In this document: in pieces, positions 11,677 to 24,200 of the stretch
Layout of the letters: every line of letters starts with the position of its first letter
Position numbering within the stretch: position 1 is the stretch's first letter
Assembly (NCBI GenBank): GCA_015227615.1
Contig: JAALGZ010000018.1
Span: forward strand, 434,001 to 498,000
DNA from: Labyrinthula sp. Ha
Lineage: Eukaryota; Sar; Bigyra; Labyrinthulida; Labyrinthulaceae
Direction: 5' to 3'
Length of the DNA: 64,000 nucleotides
Made by a program: the position numbers and the translations under genes
The notes under the pieces: generated by a model
Told to the model about the DNA's origin: nothing
Database searches by the model: none
What the model saw: only the letters and a program-made list of their open reading frames with translations

Positions 11677-14600
11677 TGTGGGTTTAAGTAAAACTATGGT
11701 AATTCCATACTATGTTAATTAGAATGCATGGATGCATCAGTAAGCAGTGTCTCTGGATCAGAGATGATAAAAGGGTATCTGGATGCAAAGCCTAAAATAC
11801 AAAGTTTTCAATCAAGTTGACATTCAGCAACAAAAGAAAATCACAATAAATGTAAATTACATTGGTGGTAATTACTTGTTGGGTTTTTCCTATACAAGTT
11901 GTATTGTTTAATACACTCTCTTCATGTAGCAAAGCAATAAGACTCCACTTGAATACACACACTTGAACAAGTTTAGAGCAGAAAATATACCAAATGCAGT
12001 AGACATCGAAATAAAGATTTATTTATGAATATATTTAGCTTTTTTCGTGTGATATGAAAGGCAGGGTATATTAATAACTGTCATGTTGAAAGAAATATTC
12101 TTGTGACTTCTTCTATAATGGAGACAAGTTTATTATCAGTATTGGTGTTCTTTCATGGAAATTCTATCATTTTTTTATTGTTAGAAGATGTACTCTACGT
12201 TTTTTTTTGCTTTTACTTAGCATTATCACAGATAGAATAACCAAAAATAATGCATTCTTACCAGAATTTTGTAGGTTTTACTCAGGTTGGCGTGTCCGTT
12301 GCTAACAAAGTAAATAACGTCTATTGTTAATTACATTTTTTAAATAGCGTGTGAAATGGCATTTCATAAGTCAAATTTTCAAACGTAAAACCAGAACTTT
12401 ATAGTTAAAAAAATGTTTTGTTAGTATATATTTCATATAGAGAACGCTCCGTTATGAAATTCTGGTTATGTTAGTCCCATTATTTTAGTTTTGGATCTGG
12501 GGAATTTGTTTGTCAAACCTGCTTCCATAATCTCGATATCTTCACAGTAAAGCTTAGATCATTTCAAAAGAGTTTTTAAATATAATGAATTGTCATATAA
12601 ATTTGTTCAATTTGGAACATGAATACTCATCGTCCCCAAGACATCACAAGTTCTAAAAGTCAAGAGGCACTGAATACATTCCGTATGCTCTCAACACCAG
12701 GCACGAATATAACTAAGATCAACTACATGCAAATATAGTTAATATCAGGCAGTGTCCAACTTTGAAATAAGTACTTATTCAAAGAGAAAACCTCGAGTGT
12801 AGATGAGTCCCTTCAATATTGTACCATAAGTGAAAACCCTTTAGGTATATGAGTCTTATGGATTAAAAGCCAGTCTCCGATGATGCTCACATTCTAACTA
12901 TAGTTCTAAATTTGTTTAGAAAATTTGTTAGGAATTCTTGAGAGTTGGATTTTTATTTGGTATGGTAATGCAGGTGTGATGATAACTAATATTCATAATC
13001 TTTAGTAAGAAAAGGAAAATACTCTTGGGTATAATCTTAAATAATCCTGCGCATTAAACAATTTGAACATCAAAACACTGTATCGGAACATTACGAAAGT
13101 GTTGTTAAAATAGACTCCTCTTGTGTAGAGTCTCGGTTATAACTCTTGGCATAATGAAGAAAAAGTGAAATAACTTGTGATGCTTTAGATTATTCTGAGG
13201 TAATAGTTAACATAACTCTAACTGGTAGTTAGCTTAACAATAATCATTTTTTTTATATACTTTCTCTTAGAGTATCTAAACTTTTTCTATTGCACTTAGT
13301 GAAACGCTAGTTTTTCGTTGGATTAATCTCAACACATTCTCTTCTTTTTTCTAAAGATCTTTTAGATCTTTACGAACGCACCGGTTTTGCATATTTAAAA
13401 CGCAGCTAGAAAAAGTTGTTCTCTGGATTAAACACGGAGGGAAAAAAAATAGGTGAACAAGATCAAATTTTTAGAGAGGTCCTTCAGTGCTCTGCTGGAG
13501 TCAGTTAACAAACATATATCCTCTTCAGCCAGTGTTTATAGGGATAATGTCTTATTCATCGAAGTTCTTAATTTCACCTAGTCTGACTTGATGCACATAA
13601 TTTAACTCAGTTTTACATGACCGGTAAACTTAGAAGCACTCAAGAAATAGAAAATTTTTAATCACAGCCAAATTCTCAACTAACTCAGATGAACCTCAAA
13701 GATCAAAACCCAATAGTTTTAACATAATTTAATGACAAAAATTACTGCTTCTTGAGAAAACCGTGTTTCTTGATGGAGAAACTAGTTACATTTTTTGTTC
13801 GTCTTAGAGACCGGCAAGGATCTTCTCTCTAATTCAACTTACTAAATAAAACAAGAACACTTTGTAGAGTTAGAAAGATGATTGAGAGAGGTAAACTTCA
13901 AGTACTTCATTCCTTTGTTTGTGAAATTTTTGGTTATAGAACCGTCTACATTAAGTGATTTGATTTACTCTTTGTCTCTCGGACCCAGTGCCCTAATTTG
14001 GATCCCCATTGCGCATATGGCCTACTCCAGGCCATGACACGTATCAAGCTAAAGCTTGATAGCCATATAGCTTCGTTTCTGGAAGTCAAAAACTATGGAA
14101 TACATTAACTCCCATAGTAAAATTTCAAACCGGAAGTATAATACGCAAATTACTAGCATCATTCCTTTCCAAGTACATATACCTTCATCACTATTCAAAA
14201 CGAAAGTCTTATCTCTAACTCCACTGCTGTACACAGCCAAACTCGGTATATATACATAGAAATTAGCTGAACCTCTTGTCTTTTAATCACTTCTTTGTTG
14301 GTGGCCTCTTCTATGTTGTGTGCATATCCTCTTTTTTGTTTCTATTCAGGTCAATTTGAATCATCCATTTTGCTGGTCTCTGAAGTTGCACTTTAAGAAA
14401 GTCATAAATCCAGTCAAATCAGTTGCAGCAAAGCCTTCGGAGTCCAAAAACATGAGGTTTTTTTAGGGTTATATTGTTGGCAGGAGTCTAACTGTGTGAT
14501 GACTATCAAACTCCACTCACAGAACAGTATGGTTTACCTTTGTATGAACGCGAGCAAGAATTACAACAGCGAATTATTGAAAGAATCGTGTTGCTTATTA

Positions 14601-16251
14601 ACTACCCAAAGTTAACCTGAAAACCTTTTCTTATCTGACCACTCACATAAGAAAACAATGTTGTAAAATTAAGTGGTGTACGTGAAATGATAACGCCAAT
14701 AATGCTGTGTCACCAAAGCCTGATAAAAATAGTCCTTTTCAATTTGAGAAATCTTTCTAACTAGGTACTCATATCATAACGAAAATATCTCGATAACTTC
14801 CAGTCTCCCAACTTGTTTGCGTAGTGCTATTTATTATGTAATAATATAACGTTCAATTCTCCGCTATTCCCGGCAGAGCTGGTTAAAGAAGCAATTTTGG
14901 GCCAGTTCTTAGATAGAGAGTACCCAAGAAAAAGCTCCGAGATGGCATTACCATCGATATATATTTTCTTATCTTCTTAAAGTTTAATACAAAATCATCC
15001 GAGAAGTAATAGTTGTAATTTTCAGATAAAATGTAGAAATTATGTTGATTGAAATAAGTGATAAAGGGAGGTAGAGGTTCTACTCAGTGTCATATCTCTA
15101 AGAGAGAATTTTATTTGACAATGTAATTTGAAAGTTGGGGATGAGGGAAAACTCTACTTCACTGAAAACTCAACGACTTTGGCATATATATTTATCTCGT
15201 AGATATCTTTTGGAAGAAAGATCTTAACAGATGGCATTCTCTATAATTCGGTTGCAGGGGAACCCAATTTTCTTCTTCGCTTAAGGATGTCTATTTAGGT
15301 ACAAGAAGCAACCCAAGGAACCGAAAGAAGAGGCGTTATATTAAACAAAAAAACCTTACCCTTTCAAGAAAGTTCTCTGATTAAACCATTCACAAACAAC
15401 TTCAAATGTTCATTTAACAGCAGAACTCAACTTTTGCCATATCAACTTCTAAAAGGAAAAAACATTAACCTTTTCCCAACATTTTCTGAGACAATACTCA
15501 TAATAATATATAAAGCATTTTCTTTTTCTTTCTTTCTTTTTTTCACAGCAAGTTATCTACATAAAAAAAACAACTTCTTTCTTCAACGAACAAATCGCAC
15601 ATCCAATATTTTATGTATTCCTAATGTCTACTGTGATTTGTTAACGTGGAAGTTATTTAAAACTGTATCCATATAACACTGAATGTAACAATGTTATCTT
15701 CTAACTCAAAATACTCTATTGATTGCGTGAACTATTTTGTTTCTACATATTATTACCGGTATCTGAATTTTGGAATAGATACTAGATTTACTTTAGTATA
15801 AATGAACTGTTCTGTTATACAATATTCTGATTAGATAGAAAGTTTTACACTACTTCTTGTTACTTATATGACGCATAAGTAAATAAAAGAACAATCTTTA
15901 AAGTATACTTGAATGTTTGAAAATTTCATTTCTGACTGTATTACGTTTGGTGGTGGTATCTGGTTTATTTTATTTAGATTGAACGTTTACAGAGTTACGA
16001 AAGAAATCTATTGTTCTTGAACAGAATAACCAAGAATGTGTTTAAGAGAGCAGCTGTTTTACTTTATTTAGGCCTACAATAATCCTATACCTTGAACAAA
16101 GCTTTTGCTCTTTTTTTTCACCAATTAACAAACTCTGTCAATAGACATTCAAAACATTGTAGACAATAAAAACAAAACGAAAATGATGAGTGTAAAAATA
16201 CAAACCAAAATATTTAAGAGTTTTAACTTAACACATTCATACTTTGTATGT
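11677..16251. other. Gene desert between SFT2 and the secreted protein
   Basis: There is no supportable gene. The longest open frames (for example 14049-14240 minus and 15434-15676 plus) are AT-rich, low in complexity and lack family motifs. A short pyrimidine tract with repeated TTTC lies near 15521-15545. A GC-richer patch at about 13980-14040 contains a 7-bp hairpin around ATGGCCT..AGGCCAT, within chance expectation. Confidence 0.55.
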
Positions 16252-16731
16252 TCAGCATACTTTTGCCTTTAGTTTACAAGTAACATTTGCTTCTATAAAA
16301 TCCAACCAACGCTGAACAAATTGTTTTCCTTCTTCATTTGTACAAGTTAATCCTTTGACTTGTCCCAAGCAAGATATATAAGAACCAAAATGTTCATCCA
16401 TAAACTCACAATATCCCACTCGGGAAAATATATCTCGTAGACCAGAGTTTAATTCCTCCGAACCCAAATACTCATAACCAGTAACCATATCAAGAATTTC
16501 ATCCAAAGCAGCTAGCGGTAAGTTTTCTACAAACTCATCTTCTTTAGCATATAAAGGTTGTACACAAGTCTCTATACTTTCGTATTCGGGGTTTTCTTCT
16601 CCTTGGTTGAACTTTAAAATAAGACCACCATTTCCTTGGTTCAATATTCCAGATAAACCTCTTCTTAAAGAAAAAGAATAGGAAACAGAAAGGAAGATTG
16701 TCATGTATAAAATTCTATAGAATGTATTCAT
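16252..16731 (-). CDS. Small secreted protein with six cysteines, unknown family
   Basis: The frame encodes 159 aa. Residues 1-21 (MNTFYRILYMTIFLSVSYSFS) form a good signal peptide: a polar start, a hydrophobic core and small residues before a likely cut near 21-22. The mature part has six cysteines at 56, 108, 121, 130, 152 and 159, the last being the C-terminal residue; an even number and a secretory signal suggest three disulfides. One N-glycosylation sequon lies at N149-V-T. The acidic stretch between residues 54 and 115 looks helical. I do not recognise a family. The gene stands alone, several kb from neighbours on both sides, with no intron. A real gene is supported by length, ATG start, signal peptide and cysteine pattern in an otherwise empty region. 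Confidence 0.7.
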   Translation of the reverse strand: MNTFYRILYMTIFLSVSYSFSLRRGLSGILNQGNGGLILKFNQGEENPEYESIETCVQPLYAKEDEFVENLPLAALDEILDMVTGYEYLGSEELNSGLRDIFSRVGYCEFMDEHFGSYISCLGQVKGLTCTNEEGKQFVQRWLDFIEANVTCKLKAKVC

Positions 16732-17004
16732 ATTGGTTTGGTTAATTTTATGTCTATTTTTTAATCCGTCGGAATAATTTTAAATCGAAGTTTAGTTTAG
16801 TTTTGCAGTTGTGGTTTATCCGGGCAAAATTCTGACGAATCTAATTCCGGGAATATTTAGTAAAATTCTTGCGCTGAGTTCAGGGAGGGACAGGTACAAG
16901 GAATTAACGAGACAACGAGAGAAAATTCTATATTCAAATACTTGTCTCGTACATGGAATGTGTCCCGGCTTTTAGGCAATGCTCATATAAGACAAACTGC
17001 AATG

Positions 17005-18270
17005 GACCGTTAACGAGGGCCTAAATTTTGGGCTTGTGAAAACAACGTCAAGGACGAAGCAAAAATGCAATCTTTTCAGAGTAGCGACCTGTCTACTCCT
17101 TCGAAAGAAGTCCCAGGAGCTGCGAGCCGACTGAAGCACTTACCCAAGTTGGTGAGTGTGAATATTGGTGGTCTAACTGCCTTTAAGTGCAGCTACGTAC
17201 AACAGCTTAATATTACAGTGAATGGTGAACGTCAGTCCGGCTTCAGGAAGGCGATTTTTTCAAAAACTGCCTGAAGAATGTGAAGGGCGTAGCGACTTCC
17301 CTGTGTGAGGCACTTGCTAGCTAAGTAACAGACACGTGCGGAAGAAGCGACAGGATCCTGAAACTGGTTGTCTGGAAAATGGTGTTGTATACAAAATGTC
17401 CGGGAGGAAAATACAGAAAACTATTATCGTTTAGGAAAGATACGACAACAAACAAGGTAACCATAGAAAACACAGAGAAACGCCGCTTGTACAAGAAATC
17501 AAGAGTCGCAAGAGGATACAGCTCGTTCAACAACGAACTCAGAAATACCAGCAAGATACCAAGGGACTAACCAAAATCCAAACAGGACAAGAAAATATAC
17601 TGAAACAACCAGACAATAAAGCCATGACACCAGCAGACCACGTACTCCAAGAAAAGCTCCAGAGAAAAGGTCAAGGAAAGATGCCACAGCTCGAACACTG
17701 AAAAGAAAATGAAACACCCATCCAAATCCGTAGAATCATCATGAAAATTACAAGCTCAAACTCCTCACAGAACCCAAAAGACAGAAGCAGAATGTAACAC
17801 AGCCCCTTCCAAGCGTTTCCCCAACAAAGCCAAGGTTGGACTACAAATTCCTACCTTCAACAGAGCTCCTCAAAACGTTAGATTTCGCTCAAAAACATAT
17901 CAATATCACTGCAGGGGGACCAAGACCGCAAAACAGCAAGGAATACACAGTAGAAAAGACCGGTGATGCAGAACAGCCAGATCAAGCTTTTTCTCCCTCG
18001 ATTTGCACAATTTTCTCAATTTTTGTTTCTTTATTTTGGGCACTTTAGCAACGACCAAATCCAGGCAACCAGGTTTAAGGATCCTTGACGTTCAACCAAT
18101 GAAATTGCAAACAATATTGGAAGCTAACAGTAGAATTAATAACGAACAGTTAGTAGAGATTAATACATATAGTACGTAGCTCTTGTTGGTACTTAGATCC
18201 CCGCTGCTGGGTTAGGCCTGTAGGCCCAATTAACTCCCTTAAAACCTAAACCTAACGAGGGCCTATTTAT
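17005..18270 (+). mobile_element. Possible decayed mobile element, family unknown
   Basis: This stretch is visibly richer in G+C and purines on the plus strand than the AT-rich spacer around it. It contains coding-like, lysine/glutamine-rich reading frames (roughly 17065-17270 and 17450-18050) that no longer form one gene. A 13-bp word, TAACGAGGGCCTA, occurs at both margins (about 17011 and 18252), as element ends or target-site remnants might. No reverse transcriptase, integrase, transposase or capsid motif is visible, so I cannot assign a class. It looks like an old, broken fossil. Confidence 0.3.
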
Positions 18271-21200
18271 AAACACGCAGCTCTGAAACATAGTTGTACA
18301 TAGTATGAGATAATTATTAACTTTGCACAATTGAATTTCCAAAAACTTCATATGGGAATTAAGTAGAAAAGCTTCACAAATATCTGGTGTGTCAGAGTAA
18401 GGGGAGTTTCTCTTTGAGAAATTGAGGATCCTCATGCTCATACTTACTAAGATGAAATTTTGAAAGTTTTCAGGATATTCAGTACCCTATCATCGTACCT
18501 AAACTCCTCAATGAGCATCTCTTTTCTACTTCAATAAAAATGAGCGTAGTTCTTACTCAAATACTCGATGAGCTCCTCGATCGTTAAGCAGTAAAGCTCA
18601 GTAAACTAAAACTCAGATATCCTGCATGAACTCCTCACCCCCCTCAATTTAGCATCAAGACATTCTCATACTCGAATGGACTCAGTAAATCTCACCTAAA
18701 GTTGCTGAAAAATTAAATGGCTCACCAATGAGGGGTCATATTCTACCTTCCACATATCCCAAACCTCCTGGCTGGTTAGGAAAAAATCAAACTAGAAATT
18801 CGTTAACGCAAAATGTGATACTGAGATTTCTTTCTTCAAGCGCATTTAGCTCATCTTATCGGCACAGAAGCTAAAGGAATTTCAGTATTAAGCTAGACTT
18901 TAGAAAGAGAAATGGTGATGTACAAGTACTGAAATAACTTTACCGAGAAAATAGATACTCTGAACAATGTATCGACAGCATTTAGCTCAGACTGTATAAT
19001 CAAAAAAATAAAAAAATTACCAAAAAATTTTCATAGTACAATTTAATTCGCATGACAGTCCTAAAGTACGTGCTTATTTAGATGGTGCTTCGGTGCAGCT
19101 ACTTACCTTTGACGGAAGGTGTTTGAAACTGAGTGCAATTAGTCTTGACGAGGCAAGTTTAGGTAGATTTACTGCTACTAACTATTCTACTCTCTACTGC
19201 TTGATTCTTTCAAAATATGTTTTTACCAAGGCTTCTCAATTAAGGGACCTTATCCGTTAATTTGATATGAACCGTTTAGGTTGTTCTATCCTCATTTCGT
19301 TAAATAGTCGTCAGGAAACTTCATTAGTTTTCTCTTTTGTGAAATAATGAAATTTTTTCTTATCCATAACTTAGCAATAGAACAATATGATTGCTCTTGT
19401 AAAGATACTAACTTTACAAGAATTTCTTAACGATAAGAAATTTTTCACAAAACATTGGAGACTAGCTACTCTACGAACTGTTGACATAATCAATCAATGG
19501 TAATTTGTAGTGATGCTCGATAAACCGATCAAACCGTCTTATTTTCTGGAAAAACAGCGAGCATCACCTGATATAGAGTGTATTTAACTTACCTCCTGTC
19601 CATCGCTTGTGCTTAATTGGAATTTATTTAGCGTAGAAATACTTAGGTCTTGAAGCACAATAAAATTAAGAATTGTGTCTTTCAATTATCAAGAAAGGAA
19701 CATAGGTCCATTAAACAAACTTACTTGGTGGTCAAGAGAGGATATATAAGAGCAAAATGCAATGTCCATTCAAATTCGACTATAAGAAATCTAAAAAAAC
19801 TAATATCTAGTTCTTCTGATTAAGTAATATGATAACTTTGTTTGAACATACTGTTTGAGTTAACTATACGGAAAATGAATTATAACGCTGCCAACATCCT
19901 TAAAAGGTCTCTGGTCTTTCTTTTTCATGTAGATAAAGGTAACTATGCGTTTCTCCTACATGATCTTCTGTTAACTTGTAGTTGCACTGAGTCCATATTG
20001 CTACAAGTTAGGGTATCCAGTTGTTAGTAGCTGATGGATGTCTTACAGATATAAAAAAAACCTCTATACTGTAACTTTAAATTGATATCCTTTCGGTATC
20101 AGCCCCGGGGCACAGATGCAGATTAACGACAGAACCCAGAAACCTTTGAAGTACAGATTCTTATCCATAGTCTGTTGGGCTTAATTAAAAAGTAACTCCA
20201 CTGGAGTTTGTCGCAAGACTTTATCTGACGAGTTTTGCACTACCAATTTAAGAAACTTCGCTTCCCTTAGACTACTAGCTGATTTCAGATTTAATGGGTT
20301 GCCTAATCACTGAACATATGTTCTCTTCAAATATTTATATATTTTGCCAAACCTTAATCTATATGATTTTCTATTCTAGAAACTAAAGTAGAAATATATC
20401 TAAAGTCAATGCATTAGAATATATTAGAGAGATCTTTGTCAACACAAATAGAGCTACAATTCTATTTGGGTAAAGGACTGTAAATATAAATTATTTCGAA
20501 CAACGTCAGGAAACATGTGGTGACAGTCTTAGAGATTCCATGCCTTCCCTTAAGGTCAAACCTTTATTGCTTTGAAAATTGCTATGGTGTAGTCCAATTT
20601 GATCAGGAGTTAGAGTTATTTTTTTATTCTTGCTTTCTATACCTGTGTTACTGTTTCTAATCTACTTCATATGTTTTCAATAGTTTGGTGCTATTTGAAC
20701 GAGATATTAAAGGATGTACCGAAAAATAACATCATTCTTAGGTTTATATTTATTAGTTGACTTCATTTTTTTGCTTTAAAATGTATATTGTATATGCATC
20801 GATCCGTTATTTTTACCCCAACAAGAAATTTGTGAGATTATCTCAGCTACGAAACATGGCCACGACTTCTTATACTGTTAATTTGTATAATAACACATAT
20901 TACTCGTATCTGGTTAACAAATACTGGTTATAGAGTCATTTTTATCCTCGCACTATACAAAAAAAATATCAATCACCTTTTTAAGCAATATTGAGTTGGG
21001 ACTCAATACATAAAACTTGATTGTCAACTGAAGCAAGTGAAAGCGTGTATAATTATTATCCAACCGGATTCCATGTATAAATTCTTATTCAGTAAATTGC
21101 TATAGAAAATTTTTGCTTTAATTTGAATTTTTTTTACCCATTCTTTTTGTTTAGAACTCCAACGAAATAAAAATATATTCTAGCTACTGCTCTACAGTTA

Positions 21201-24200
21201 AATTTATCACCCATCATCGTCTCCGTTGTTACCATGAAAGGAAAATATTTCACAACTTTAATCAATTGCAGCTCAATTATTGCTCACTGTAGCAGGAATG
21301 CATGGAAATTATTGAACCTAGGATTTGGAACAAATTTTACCCTTATGCTAAATATAAATGGAATTTCTTTCAAAGCTATGCATCAGGTCATGTTGATATA
21401 TTGCTTGAAAAGGGTTGTTTATCTACTTGGATCAGCGTATGGTCATAATTTAAGGCTCATAGAAGAATACTTTAGGCAATAGAGTCTTCTGTTGCATTAG
21501 ATGGACATTCAAGCAGGAAGTTTTTTACTTTTAACCCATTGGTAAATAATTTTCTGTCTAGAACTTTTATGTGTTACAGAGCTCATTTTTGTTCTGATCA
21601 TAAAGATAAAATATTATGCAGGAATAAGATGACTTATAAGAAAAAAAGTTAATATTTCTGCTCCAATCATTTGTTTTGACTGAAAAAATTTTAGTACTCA
21701 AAAGCTCCTTAAGTTTCAGTAAGAAAGAACCGTTCACGCTGCAGTATACTTAACATTAATTTATGCTTGTTTTCATACGATGATATCGTCTATGTAGTAA
21801 CTTCTTGCATTTTAATTTACCTCATAGCGCAACATACAATGGTTGATCTTAAGTTATTGTTATTATTCTCTGCGATACATGCTATTCCTAATTCTGATAA
21901 TTTATGGACATTTTCTTCCACATACAAGTGAGCATCATCAAGAAAGTATTCACTTTATGAAAATGCTTTTTGTGTTTGCGTTTGAATGTAAACTTTAATA
22001 ACCAGTTATTTTATTTGAACCCAATTACTCAAACTACATTTGAAAGATAATGAAAGTACTCAGAGATAAAAAACCATAAAAGAGAAGAACAAAAAATCAG
22101 TGATACTGCTATTGGTAGGGAGCTAGTTCTAACTGATAGATTTTGCGTAAGCTACACAAATATCATTTTGACGTCACATCAACTCCTAAAGGTATTTATT
22201 TTAAAGTTATATGTTTCTTTCTTTCTATACGGGAATAATTAAGTGAACAGGCGCAGTGTATTTGACATATAATCTTGCATTAGTTATCGGACAGCGTACA
22301 CGGAGAATAAAGATTCCGGCTTCTAAACTTATTTTCTCTTTCATAACCCTAATTATCTTCTTACCGAGTATGAAATAAATGTTAGTTCTGCTTGATTATC
22401 TTTTTAATATATTAAATTATTTAAGGCTCCTATACCAAAGGTGTTCTGGGAAAATGTATGCCTAAAATTCAAGAGTATACATCAATCCAGGGCTAAAATA
22501 AGATATTCGACAATGATTATAATAAAAACTGGCTCAGTTTCACTTTTGATTTTATATACATATTTATTTATTGAAACTAGAAAACTGAACTATTCTAAGA
22601 TTTCTAGGTAATTTACTTCTATTTATTAACATAAAATTAAAGAAATATGAAAATATCGTCGAAATTAATTATTGCAGAGTTCTACATACTTTAGATACTT
22701 GGTACGTGTAATATTTTTCTCTTTTCTCTTAGTCATAAGCATGATCAATACCGATTAAGGGAAAAATTGAATGATTTGGTCTAAGTACAATGACAAAAAT
22801 CTAAAAGATATCTCCCTACATTGCAATAGTCTCTAGGGAGCGTAGATGGCAGCCACTGCATAGAGGTTATGAATAGATTATTAAGCTAATGCAATATGGT
22901 TTGTAAGCGACTGTTTGACTAAAAATCAATAATTATTGCTAAGGCAGAATAGTTGCAATATATTATCTTCTCTTTAAATTAGACTGAAATTTAAAATGCT
23001 TGATTCTATGTTTTACAAATTTAAGTGTCTTAATTTTGTTTCCCTTTGTGAGATACGGCGAGTATGTTTTTTTGTCGTCATTAGATAGTTCTAATTAGCG
23101 AAAATAATTTAGTAGACTCTGTCACTAGTAGTTTAGAATATTTCTCGACAAAATGCTTTAATTAAATTCTTCACAACAACATTTTTTTGACATATATATA
23201 CCAGAAGTAAGAGGTATTAGCAAATGTAATCATGCTTTTTTATTCATACATTCATTTCTTCTTTTAGGAATAGATAGTTATTTCTAATGAGTCCATACGG
23301 TACGTTCTTAGCTTGGAAAAGTTAGAAAGGGCGAAAATTATCAACTATAATGGTGTGGCTGGGCTCAAAAGTGGTGGTATCATAGTGTATTTGTACAAAT
23401 ATGTTCTTAAATTAATGATTGCCGATGAATAAAATAAGCGTATTTGATAGTTGATGCTGCGGCCTTTTTACTATTATATTCCTACTTAAACCATATGGCT
23501 TATTAGTTTATCTTACTTTTAAATATAATTAATTTTGTCCGATATTGTTCTGAATACTTTAGAGTTCAGAAACTATATTTACTGAATACGGTCATGCCAT
23601 TTAATACTTAGTTAGAAACATATTTGCACTAGATGTCATTAGTTACTTCAGTTATTTGAACCATAAGAGGTACATGTTTTGTATATACAAGGCCCTCAGG
23701 TTTCTAGTTAGACGCGTTTAGTAACTTTCGAGTGCCCAGTCTTGTCGTTATTGTTAAAAAAAATCACTAAGTAACCATAAGAAACTTAGGCATAAACAAA
23801 TCATAAACTCCTCGCGCCCCTATTTTATATACACTATCAGTATCAGCAAACAGCCGTATATTTGTGATTAAAATATTAAATGGTCTTTTTAACATTTAAT
23901 TTGGGCCAAAAAATACATACACGCTGGTAACATACGGTTAAAATTTCTGTTTGCGCCCCTAATACAGGTGCATATTCTAGTTATGTGGAGCAAACAAAGG
24001 AAACATACATGCAGAATTATCATCAGAAGCAACTTTGGTTATGTGAGTTATTAATAGAAAAGAGCGATATCAGCATTTTTAGATATTAATCACTGACACC
24101 CAAGCAAGAATCTACAAATTTAAAATAATATACCGACCCTAACAAATATCTGGATCATTTTCAAGAAATATTAAACTCAAGAAATTTTTTCCTAAGCTCA

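Noticed and set aside
19510-19567. A 10-bp perfect inverted repeat with a 38-nt loop
   Set aside because: A few such repeats are expected by chance in 64 kb; no other supporting signal.
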